The translations under genes were made by a program, and so were the position numbers. The notes under the pieces were generated by a model that had not been told where the DNA came from, did no database searches, and saw nothing but the letters and a program-made list of their open reading frames with translations. A DNA stretch of 64,000 nucleotides from Crossaster papposus. Its lineage: Eukaryota; Echinodermata; Asteroidea; Velatida; Solasteridae. Location: the NCBI GenBank assembly GCA_037893245.1, contig JBAIAA010000868.1, forward strand, positions 124,001 through 188,000, written 5' to 3'. How positions within the stretch are numbered: the stretch's first letter is position 1; each line of letters starts with the position of its first letter. This document shows, piece after piece, positions 15,401 through 27,400 of this stretch.

Positions 15401-18400
15401 TTACATGTGTGCTGCACTGAGTATTACTAGCAATGTTAGTCATGTTGCTGATGATCAATGCAAGTTGAAAACAAAATCAGATGAAAATTAAATTTTGTCA
15501 AAAACAATGTACACATACTTGTATTGATAATTTTAAACATACAATCCTAAAAGTAAAAGCATGGCTGGTCTCTGGACTGCCAACGATCGGACTGCAACAA
15601 GTGCGACGCCATGATCATTGGCAGTGACAACCTCGGACGTGCCAAGTGAAAACTCCAAACATCAGTAGAGTACGGTGGGGCATGGCATGCACGATGTCCA
15701 TGCACAGCTGTGGGAACGATTCGCAGTACAGTCGTGTCAAAAGTTATTCGTCAACGCTTGGCACATTCGCTCTATTCAGGGCACTGTATACACGTATGCG
15801 TGTATGTACACTGGCGCGCAAAAGTATTTACGCACCTGTTTACAAATTTGATTTCTTGTTTTTTGTCATATAAACCAATCAATTGTTTGAATACAATTTA
15901 TACCTGTGTATTGAGTGGTTTATTCGGTCCAAATAATTGAAGTTGTATTAATTCAATTAGCGTTCATGAGTCCACAGTGGCGATTAATCTGACGTCACTT
16001 TTTTTTCCGTGCACAAAGTCTATGGGAATGTCGGTACAATCCAAGATGGCGGCGCCCATGGCCCAACACTAATGTTAAGGAGTTGATGCCGAGTAAAAGC
16101 CTAGCGGGCATCGATTACAGCTTGGCACCGCCGGCCCATTGACCCCAACAGATGGCAAGGATCTGACGATCCAGGCTATACCGAATCCGCTGGAGAGTTT
16201 GGAACAATTCATTATGGTTTCGAGGACTAATTTAGCGGTGCAGTTGCCTTTCCAAATCGTTTCACAAATTCTATAGCGGTTTCAGGTCTGGGCTCTGGGC
16301 CGGCCATACCATCAACTCGACGTCCCAACTGCCCCCTATTTCTTGAATGAAATCTGGGATTGGATCGCCCAGATATTCCGGTGTTATCCTTGCAGGATGC
16401 GGCGGTGCATTATCCTATTTTACTGTTGGAAATTCCCTCCCCCATGCCAAGCATGGATCATTCCATTTTGCTTGTTGTTTCGCTGATTTATGAAGCGGCA
16501 TTGTGTCGTCACAGAAATTTCTGGAAACCACTCACATGCAAATTAGGCCACGCCTTGTAAGGTCTCTAGAGGGTTCTAGTTTCCAAACTGTGATTGGGGG
16601 GCTATGTTTGACCTCGTAAATATTCATTAAAAGGCCCGAAAGACAGCGCGCACTTTTTCGCCATTGGTTTAAATGCCCACGTAATGATATTCATGAGCTC
16701 ATGAATACGTAATGAGGCAATTCAAGATGGCGGTTTAATGTTGTCGAGAAACGATGTCGCAAAGCAGCGGTTTTTTTGCCAGGAAGGAGAGGCTGTTTAG
16801 CGATGCAAACATGAATATTACTGATTAAAAGAAAGACACAATACACAGGTTTGGACATTTATTTAACAATTAAGATATTTATGAGTGAAATCCCACTGCT
16901 GGTGCGTAAATACTTTTGCAAATACTCTAGTCACACACATGCGAGATTCGTCCATGCACAGCGACGTTGCGCTATACGAAATCATTGCAAACTCGGCTGC
17001 CGCGGCGTGATAGGGCGGGCGGTGTTAAAAGTATCCCATCCTTGCCAGCTACGTACGTAGAGCCAGCCAGGGACGCATCAATTTTTGTTTATCGGAGTTG
17101 CACAATAGCTGTAAACAAGGTATAACCTGCCGAAGCAATCTTTTTGGAACAGCAGACTTTGTATCGCTTCTTATTTTAATGTTGGAAATTCATTCGAGAT
17201 AAACAAAAAACAAAAAAAAAACACAATTATATAATTTTCCTTGCTGATTGTACGTACAAAATCACCATTTTATTCACCCTTTAAAGTCGTACGCAGCCTA
17301 CGACCCCCCTAACTAACCTTGCATGCCGACAATCTCCACATGAAGGTGCGCCAGCCCATTTGCTGTTGAGTACGCCAGCCTTATCATCCCAGCAGTGTCA
17401 ATAGTCATCATGTTCAGATAGTCAAAGAGAGAACCGTTTTCCATGTAGTCAGTCACCAGCAAAAGTTGTGTCACCATACCACTGTCTGTAGTTTGGGAAC
17501 AAATAGACATACAAATTTTGAAGAAAATAAAAGGAAATTTAATAAGCCGTTTGCCCGAACGTGCGAGATTTTGAAGACAAGTCATATTCCTACGACTCGA
17601 AACAAATTTTTCTATTTTCACACCGTTTAGTTTTTAGATAAAAGTGCACTGATAAGCTACTTCAGTAAATTTGATTTTGCTCGTTGGTGCCCAGAAATGG
17701 CATTGCTGCAGGGACCTCATGCAACCAGAAAAACAGTGTACATGTATGTAAACAAACGTGAATTATCTTTGAAATATCTAGAAACAACGCTTTTGAGGAA
17801 ATGACCTACACATGTATTGCCTTATGAGGATTTACTCTAACTCCCAACCCCATTTTTCCTATACATAACCTGAATCCTGCAAAATCCTCCAATATTTGTT
17901 ACTGGTGACCACCTAACCAGTTCGACCCAGAGGACGAATATACAAGCAAAGTTTTCTCCAGATTCAAAGCGTCACGAACAAGGCTAGAAATGTCTGTCAG
18001 CAGAAAGCAAGGCTGGAAATGCATGGGTGTGCTTCCTGGTACGATCGACCTGATGTTTAAATAATCCCGGTGCGAACTGGTTAATAAAACAATACACTAC
18101 ATTCCAGTTAAATATATCACCTTATCAGTATTAGGGCGCTATTTCAAACAGAGAAATTGTAACACAGTACACAAAAGGTATTTTTTTGTAAATCATGACA
18201 AATGCTTGCTAGTGATATATGTATTTTTTATTTATTTAATTTTTTTTGGAAAGGGAAATTGATGGTAATTTTATTAAACGTCAAAACAAACCCTTGTTGT
18301 CAGCAGCTATGAAGCCCAAAATGTTCTCGTGACGCAACATGACTGTTTGATAAATTTCCGCCTCACGGAACCAGGAGCGTTCCTCACGCGAGGAGAAGAT

Positions 18401-21400
18401 TTTGACGGCCACGTGCTCGCCTCTCCAGCGGCCCTTGTAGACCTCGCCGTAGCGCCCCTTGCCAATGGGGTCCACAAGGGTGATCTGTCTGGCAATGGTA
18501 CGCTGCACCAGCAAAGGTAACCCTGATAAACAAATATTTAAAACAAAATAAAAAATAACACTAAACCGCTACTCCATTTTTCTTGCACATAACCCGAATC
18601 CTTCAAAATCCTCCAATACAAAAGTGTTAAAAATCCATGTAACCTAAATCCTGCAAAGTCCTCCAATCGTTATTACTGGTGACCACTGCCCGAATCCTGC
18701 AAAATCCTGCAGTGGGTTTACCACTGAGATATAATGCAGCCAAACATGGAACAAACCGCTGCTCGATGCCTTATTACAACAAGGGTCTGCACACATGACC
18801 CTTGGTATGCAAACGTTTTTCTATCCTTGACAGGAAATATGTTTAACTTGCACGTTATTAAACTCAAGCTCTAAGGAGAATGTGCATAGAGCATGAACAG
18901 TGTGAAAGTACAAAGTAACTAATAACCTCAATCCACGGCTTAAATTAAAAGACGGCCACGACCGCCATTGCCTTTTTAATGGACGAGGTGCCCCACTAAA
19001 AATTGCCGTCTTCACGGCCAGTTTGCCTTTCCCCATTTCTACCTTGGCCGTCGTTCCCCTTTTTTTGCAAAAACATCCTTTGACTTGAGCCTAACGTTAG
19101 TATTCCAATCACTGAATCAATGTTCTAAAAAATATCGCTGCATACTAACATTACGTATCGCGCACACAGCAACGTTAACGACACAAACTGAATCTAGCTT
19201 CGCGATCAGGCCCCGTAAATATAGTGTATGCTATGTACAGTCTAGTCAAGTCCAGCTAGTTTCGTAGTGTGCCGATACTTCTAGCAGCGTCACTCTGCCG
19301 CAAAAATAATGTCTGTATTTGTACACACACGTGCAGCAGGAGTAAGTACGACAGATCTTACGTGCAAAGTCAACCGACTTTCTTTTTCTCAGTGCTATTT
19401 ACACGCGCGGTACACAATACGCATGTGTGTTCGTGTACAAGGCAAACGATAGTCGTCACGATCACCCTGCACGCGGCCGGTGCTCCAATTGTCCAAAGTT
19501 GTTGATGAAGTTATCCTTCTGAATGAACGGCCTTGAATCGCACAAGGATCGCGTAAAATTTCAATATGATTTTCCACACACCCCAGAAGTTAAGGATGCA
19601 TTGCAAATACAGTGCATGCCGGCAGCCAGGGCGTAATTTTTTTTTTTAAATTTTAGCCTCAGTGTCCTTATCTTCAAATATTTTTTGGCCTTGGTGCCCT
19701 CCATAATTTGTTTCATTCAAGGCCAAAGGGACCTTGCCCAAAAAAATGCCAAATTCAAGGCCTGTCAATCCCCAAAATTCTCTTTTTGATAAATACCCAA
19801 GTAACCTCAATCCTGCAAAATCACCCAGCATTAGTTTAGGCCTTATGACTCGGAGGATCTGCTTTATCCTCCAGTGGCAAAAAACAAACGGATATTGTTC
19901 AGTACAATATCCAGATGGATATTCATGTGAATAATATCTGCAAATCATCTTAAATCGCATTAGATTGGACAAATATGCACATTTCTCGGCAAACCCACCT
20001 ACGCTTATAACATGCCGGCTTTTTTTTTTTGCAACAGTCTTTTTCTTGGCCTACCTGACTCAACAGTCTCCAAATTCCAGCGAGTTCAGAACTCCGAAGC
20101 CCCGATAGGTCAAGAACCTAAAGCAGCAATCATATTTCCCCAATCTTTCGCGACCTGCACTGGCTTCCAGTTAGACAACAGATTGTGTACAAAGTACTAG
20201 CATATAACTGTATCCACGACCCTGCGCCAACATTTCTACAAGATCAGATTCACAAATATAAACCTCCTAGAGAACTGAGCTCTAAATCTCAATCCCTACT
20301 CACCTGTTCATCGTCATCGACAAGAACATACATTGTACGGCCAGCGTTCTTTTTCTACCTCATCTTCCAATCTTTGGAACAAACTCCCCCAAAACATCAA
20401 AGATGCACAAAACTTCTCAAAATGCCTTCTCAAAACCAATTTACTCAATGTTGATTAATTCTCGTCTTATTTTCCCCTCTGTACAACAGCGCATTAGAAC
20501 TCTGTGTGCAATGCACTTAACAAGATCGGTTTATTATTATTAAAGAAAAAGTCTTCCAACTTCCTTCCGCCTCTCTTCCCAACCCCTTTAAACTACTCTC
20601 ACCTGAGCCGGAGCTAGATGTGGCAGTATTGTGAAGATCTGTCAGGGTCCATCCCATGGGGAAGGACTGACTGCCCTGCCCACCGGCTATCAATGGTATC
20701 TGCATGCGAGGAATGGACTGTTCAGCAGTCTTGCGAAGCAGGTACCAACGGACAGCGATCAAGAAGAACGCTGATAGGCAAATAATAGTAATGGGGATGG
20801 CGATAGCCAGCGATAGGTTCACCATGGAAATCGGCTCGTCAGGCTCCGCCTTGTTATCCACTAGAAAAGAAATAAAAAGTAATTCAAAATTTTGAATATT
20901 TTTTTTGAAAACACATTTTTCTTTCTTCAGAAACTCTTTTTACAACAGCAAGAATCCAACCAGGCTTCTACATGAGCCAAACGCTCTGCACGGGTAAAAC
21001 CAAAACCTGGTACGGATATACTTGCAGGTTGTGGGATCTACTTGGGTGGAAAATCCAAATATATGGCCAAACTGTACAACCAAAGTAAAATGTGAATGGT
21101 ATGAAATGTCCATCGTGTTTTCGATCAGACCCGTTTCTGCTCAACTTGGACCCTTGGATTTAACAATACTGGTCTCGTTTTTGCTGGTCTTAATCTCGAT
21201 ACTAATTGTTCTCATTCTCTGACATTTCAAGCCTCAACATTTGACCGTAAAATATTGATCAAACCAAAAATACAAAATATGGTGGCAATCTCCATAAACA
21301 GAGTTTATTGGCACTATGCACGCAGGGCACATGAATGTACCATATAAATGATAAGAGAAGTAGGAGATTCACAAACTATGAACAAAAACGTTGCACAATC

Positions 21401-24400
21401 GTGAATTGTTGACGCTTGGCTTATTTATAGACATATCAGGTTTCAAGTTCGGACTAAACTTACCGTGGCATTGACGAAAACAGTCATTCTTGGAGTAGTA
21501 TTTATTTTCGTTACCCCCACAGCCGCTGTACACAAACTGTCGACAATCATTTAGGGTGGTATTGTAATACCACAAATATGCTTCCATGTCGCAACTCCCA
21601 AAGGCGGGCATCAAGTTACACCTTTCTGTAAAACGGAATAAAATAAAATGAAATTCTGAATCTCTTCCAAATCATATGTAAACAAGTAGTCCGGGAGCCC
21701 AGCCAGGTTTAATCATAATTTTGAGTGCAAAAGGTTTGAAGCGTGGGATATGTTGGGGTGACTGGGACAACTGCAAAATGGGTTTTCTTAAGTTTGGCGA
21801 GTGGTGCGTTGGGTGGGGGGAGCCCCTGACAGACCCCCTAAAATTCGATTTAATCATAATCTTGAGTGCAAACATAATTTTTTCATGATTCGAAAGTTTA
21901 TCGTGTACTGAATAGGATTTGTATACTTAAGAACAATATAATTGGTGCTAAGTACACTTAAGAAGGTCTTTAATTAGTGCTAATTACACGTTTAATCATA
22001 ATTTTGAGTGCAAGGATAAAACAAGTGTCAATGTGTAGCTGACACCTTGCTGGAGCAAAATCTGCCACTTAAGAAAGTTTCAAGTGGTGCCATCCCTAAT
22101 TAAGAAAGGGTCAAAGGTCATCATAAGTCATTAAACACCAATAGTTATAACGTTGAGTGCAACTTGCATTCATGTGTATACAAACAGGTTATCATAGACC
22201 GATCACTGATCACAAGCTTAAGAACAGGATATATAGTGCAAAGTCTAAAGTTTATCGTGTACTGAATAGGATTTGTATACTTAAGAACAATATAATTGGT
22301 GCTAAGTCTAATTAAGAAGGTCTGTAATTAGTGCTAATTACACGTTTAATCATAATTACGAGTGCAAAAATAAAACAAGTGTCAATGTGTAGCTAACACC
22401 TTGCTGAAGCAAAATCCGCCACTTAAGAAAGTTACAAGTGGTGCCATCCCTAATTAAAAAAGGGTCAAAGGTAACCGGGGGTGTAAACTGAACACCAACA
22501 AAGAACAATGTAAGTGCAACTTACATTTCTATGTGGATCAACCGTTTATTATGGACCAATCACTGATTACACAGCGCAATGTCCGATCAAAATGTCTGAT
22601 TAATAAATGATTAGAATGATAATTGAAATCATAAAACGTCAAAGTGTACATGTACTTTACCAAACACAGAAACAAAACCCACCGCATACGAAATATCACA
22701 AAACAGTCATGAAGTTCATTGCAATTGCCTGTACCCTCTCAAACACGAATGGGTGTAAATATGTAATACGTTAAAGTTAGGGAATACAAAGTTAAAGTTA
22801 GACAAGATGACAATACTGCCGCCTCTTAATGAAGAATGCGTAGTACCTAATGTTACCTATAATAGTTTGTTCAAAAGCAAATATAATCTATGTCGGTTGG
22901 GAAAGCAACAGCTCTGGATGGAATTAGTGTTAAAATGATCAGAATTGCTTCACCTTATCTTAGGCATATATCATTAAATCTTTAACTGGGATTTTTAACC
23001 ATAAGATGTGAGCGATACCCTACAAATTTGAAACATGCAGGAAATAAATGTAGTACAGGTAACTATCGGCCTATTTCTATACTGCCAATTATCTCTAAGA
23101 TTTTTGAAAGATAGGTGCACACATCGGTATATAGCTACCTTGATGAAAACAATCTGATTCCTAGTTGCCAGTCAGGATTTAGACTCCTGCACTCAACTGA
23201 AAGCACCATTCACGACTTAACAAACATGTGTGTTGAGGCCATGGAGAATATAGAAGTTACATGCAATGTGTTTTTAGATCTCAGTAAAGTATTTGATTGT
23301 GTTAATCATGAAATCTTACCAGAGAAACTAGAAAAGATGAACATGTCATCTTCTGTAATTAATTGGTTTATTAAAGTCGTAAATAAGTGACCGCAGTCAG
23401 TCTGTAAATATTGGCGGCACCATGTCCGTAAACATTGGTGTTCCGCACAAGGATCGATACTAGTTCCTTGTTTATACTAGTGATCTTCCATTTTTTATAT
23501 TCCCAAACTGCAACTTATTTATGTAAGCTGATGACTCCACGTCAATATGTGAAGCTCCTCAAATACAGCTCTTACTAGTTTTCACAACTGGTGCGTAAGA
23601 AACAAGCTAGCATTAAACGCCACCAAAACTAAATGTATGCTTATTGGTACAAGGCAGAAAATATCCAATGTTGACTTAAAGGTAGTATACTATTTGCGGA
23701 TATCGAACAAAATTACTACCGAATTATTAAGAAATATTTTACTAATTTGAAAGTAAATAACAATTGTAGGCATCCAGCAAAATTATTGCGCTAGATATCC
23801 TGTAATTGTTCCAAAAATTAAATTGTATATAACAAAAATAACGATCGCCGGACGGTAAACAAGAACAACATAAAAACCATTGCCCGACGCCGGTTGAAAA
23901 CGAACGCCGTTTTTGTTTTGCCTTTCTCAGTATCAATGACTGTAAAACTTCAGACAGGTCAGTTAAACGATATTGACTATAAAATACAACCCCCCAAATC
24001 CACCAATTCAAGATAAATAAAGCAATTACCAATGGTGTATCCAACTGCTGAGTGATAGTCTTATTGAAAACGTGAGGTCTTGTAATTGTGTGGGCGCAGT
24101 TATTGATGAGCATGAAGTTGGTGCCCACATGTCGAATACGTAAGGAAAGCTGTTGTATCTAAATTTAAACATAATCCGTGATTATGTTCCTAAACACAGC
24201 CTACATACACTATTTTGTAAGTTTAGTTATGCCAACATTAGAGTATTATTGTACTGTGTGAGGAGGAAGGTACATTTTGTGCGGGTTTTCGTCTTTCCCA
24301 TAAATCAGAATTGGCCTTAAACAGTACGGGCTGTAACTACGAAAGCTGTTTAAGCCATTGGATACGTATAAATCACTGTTTAAACCTGGTGTCTAACTTC

Positions 24401-27400
24401 AAACAAGTACTACAAAGCTTGTTTTAAGTTAGCCGCGTTTAAATGACCATTGGAGTTAAACATGTGTTTATAACAAACAATAGCAATTCTTAAACAAGGT
24501 ACGGGGGTTGTTTAGTGAGTATTCTGAGCCATTTAGAAGCCAGATATGTACACAGAAAGGTAGAAAGATGGACAGGATGGATGCGCTTCAAATCTTCTTA
24601 ATTGCACAAGAGGAGGCCAACTAACAAGAATATCGTCATGGTCGCCAACACCAACATGCACCAGGAGTTTTTAGGGACAAGGTGAATCCCTAAGAAGAGT
24701 ATGACGAGGAACATTTCATCAGACGTTTCAGAGTTAGCAAAGACACGTTGAACGATTTACTTGGACTTCTCGGATTGTATTTAGGACACCCAATTCTTTG
24801 TTGTCCTTATAGCAGATCGGCTTTTATGGTCAGGAAACGAGATGGCATTTCTGAAGTATTAGCTTTCCAGACATCAGCTTTTTTTCTGGTTGGCTTTCGT
24901 GTCACATCGTTTGTCACCAATACATGTAATGGAATTAAAGTTCCTCATGGTCTCAACGAGAGCCATCCTTTCGTCAGCAGTGAAACTGTCACTGCGTTGC
25001 CTTTTGGTATCAGCAATATGGCTCAGGCTGTAGAGTATCTAAGTAAAGACCTGCTGAAGATTTATCTACTGAGGCCTATCGTATGTTCATACTGTTGCGC
25101 AATCCTCTATATTACAATGTAATTAACAATAGGGTCCACGGTCAATAAGTTTAGACTGTCCAAGTTACACGAGGATAACTAAACAATCATTTAAGATAAT
25201 TAGTAAGAGCTGTTTAATTCAGGTGTTTAGGAAGACGCGTGTAACTTGGATTTATCCACGTCTATATGCTATACATTGGTATAAAGATAAACAGCTTTCG
25301 TAGTTACAGCCCTTCTTTTCTTAAAGTTAATGTACAAACATACCTAAGTATCAATGCTTTGTATTCCTATAAATATCCTTGTACATCTGTAAATATTCTG
25401 TTTGTATTTTTGTGTAAAAAATAAATATATAAATCTGCTTGGGGAGGTTGTCAAAATAGTATTTCGCAATGAACCCAGCCCATATCGGGATATTTTCGGC
25501 CCGTTAGTACATGCTGCATCATCCATAAACCATAAGATAAAACGTGTGCCCGTACTTTTAAACGTCTGGCAGATTTCAGATGTCTTCCACTTCAAGCCTT
25601 CTCTTTCTCGATTTGCAAGACGCAGTGTTCAGGGGTTGTGCAGAAAAGACCTGTTGGAGCTCGCTTTGATACAAGATCCCCATCGTGTCATAAAGTGTAT
25701 CAGACCCTGACAAGGTGTTTGTTAATTCACAAAGTTATCGATCGAATGCATAAAAAACTCGACTTTATTACGATAATTCGGAATCCTGGTGACCTTTGAC
25801 AATTTCTTTAGTAGGTATGGCACAATTTGGAATGTTCTTAATTGACACACTTTGCTCTACCACAGTGTATGGTACACATTAAAACGTGTTTGTTTTTATG
25901 GCACTTGACATTATAATTAAACCGTGTAATTAGCACTAATTAAAGACCTTCTTAATGGAAATTTGCACTATATATCCTGTTCCGAAGCTTGTGATCAGTG
26001 ATCGGTCTATGATAAACTGTTGATATACAAAATGCAAGTTGCACTCAACGTTATGATGAATAGTGTTTGTTGATTTCTGATTACCTTTGACCCTTTCTTA
26101 ATTAGGGATGGCACCACTTGAAACTTTCTTAAGTGACGGATTTTGCTTCAGCAAGGTGTCAGCTACACATTGACACTTGTTTTATCCTTGCACTCGTAAT
26201 TATGATTAAAACGTGTAATTAGCACTAATTACAGACCTTCTTAATTAGACTTTGCACTATATATCATATTCTTAAGCTTGTGGTCAGTGATCGGTCTATG
26301 ATAACCTGTTGATATACACATAAATGCAAGTTGCACTCAACGTTATAATTATTGGTGTTTAATGACGTATGGTGACCTTTGACCCTTTCTTAATTAGGGA
26401 TGGCACCACTTAAAACTTTCTTAAGTGGTGGATTTTGCTCCAGCAAGGTGTCAGCTACACATTGACACTTGTTTTATCCTTGCACTCAAAATTATGATTA
26501 AACGTGTAATTAGCACTAATTAAAGACCTTCTTAAGTGTACTTAGCACCAATTATATTGTTCTTAAGTATACAAATCCTATTCAGTACACGATAAATTTT
26601 CGACTCATGAAGAAATTATGTTTGCACTCAAGATTATGATTAAATCGAATTTTAGGGGGTCTGTCAGGGGCTCCCCCCACCCAACGCACCACTCGCCAAA
26701 CTTAAGAAAACCCATTTTGCAGTTGTCCCAGTCACCCCAACATATCCCACGCTTCAAACCTTTTGCACTCAAAATTATGATTAAACCTGGCTGGGCTCCC
26801 GGACTAAAGGTTGTAGATTAGAGACAACTGAATTATCCTACACCTAATTCCACAGCAAAGTAATTACAGAATATCAATATCAGAGGTACATGTACTACAA
26901 TTTCCTGCGGATAAAACGCGTCTTATCTGACTTTCTAGATCACAAAAACATCGCTGCGCCTTATCTACAGGTGTGCCTTATCTGGTGTCGCTCGAGTTGA
27001 AAGTGACGGTCTATGTGTGAAGAATTCTTTCAATGCCGCAATCTTACTCAATAATGCGGTCAACCAAGACTCAACTCTCAACATTGTGACCGTATTTCCA
27101 TTCCAACAATGCCGCGATGTGTTGATCCCCCGACGACCGTGCTTTCACTGACTGAACTCGCTACTGAATTAATTTACAATCCCACGGACCCAAACCTGGA
27201 ACGTAGTTTTGAAACCTGATATCTGCAGGAGAGGTATTTGCTTCCATTGTATAAACTCTGCGGTCAGGAACATCTGCGGTCCACGATTTTTGCTACATTT
27301 TGTGTCGGCTCACTCAAAGGATTTAGTTCATTGAACCTTATTTATTTTGGAAAAAGACGCACCATTGAAGGGTCGGAAACCGCAAGCATGCACAGCGTTT

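Larger units (their letters stand above)
11138..17317. other. Receptor intron, 6.2 kb
   Basis: Holds two family-A MITE copies, the two halves of a dispersed repeat also seen intact near 5035-5300 (here 14101-14181 and 15104-15265, separated by about 0.9 kb of unrelated DNA), and a decayed Tc1/mariner element at about 15808-16932. No exon was recognised. Confidence 0.7.
22880..25440 (+). pseudogene. Degraded LINE copy (same family as 59257-60973), interrupted twice
   Basis: Plus-strand remnants read [20 protein letters not shown] and, further on, [12 protein letters not shown], nearly the same as the intact relative, but with frameshifts and stops. It is split by the MITE at 23681-24042 and by the Harbinger-like element at 24328-25312; LINE 3' sequence resumes after each. 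Confidence 0.8.
21689..26804. mobile_element. 5.1-kb inverted-arm DNA element hosting nested insertions
   Basis: Ends GTCCGGGAGCCCAGCC / GGCTGGGCTCCCGGAC are inverted and both flanked by TA. Arms of about 0.9-1 kb (21689 to about 22640 and about 25735 to 26804) are inverted copies, giving the same translated open frame at both ends. Within each arm a 23-bp motif beginning TTTAATCATAATTTTGAGTG recurs several times (for example 21711, 21851, 21991). No transposase of its own is visible; the middle is occupied by a LINE, a MITE and a Harbinger-like element. It sits in the intron between the ligand-binding and Kunitz exons. Confidence 0.75.

Noticed and set aside
24748-25122. 124-aa frame as an intact transposase
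   Set aside because: Only the first part resembles a Harbinger N-terminus; the frame starts at a non-ATG codon and no DDE residues follow.
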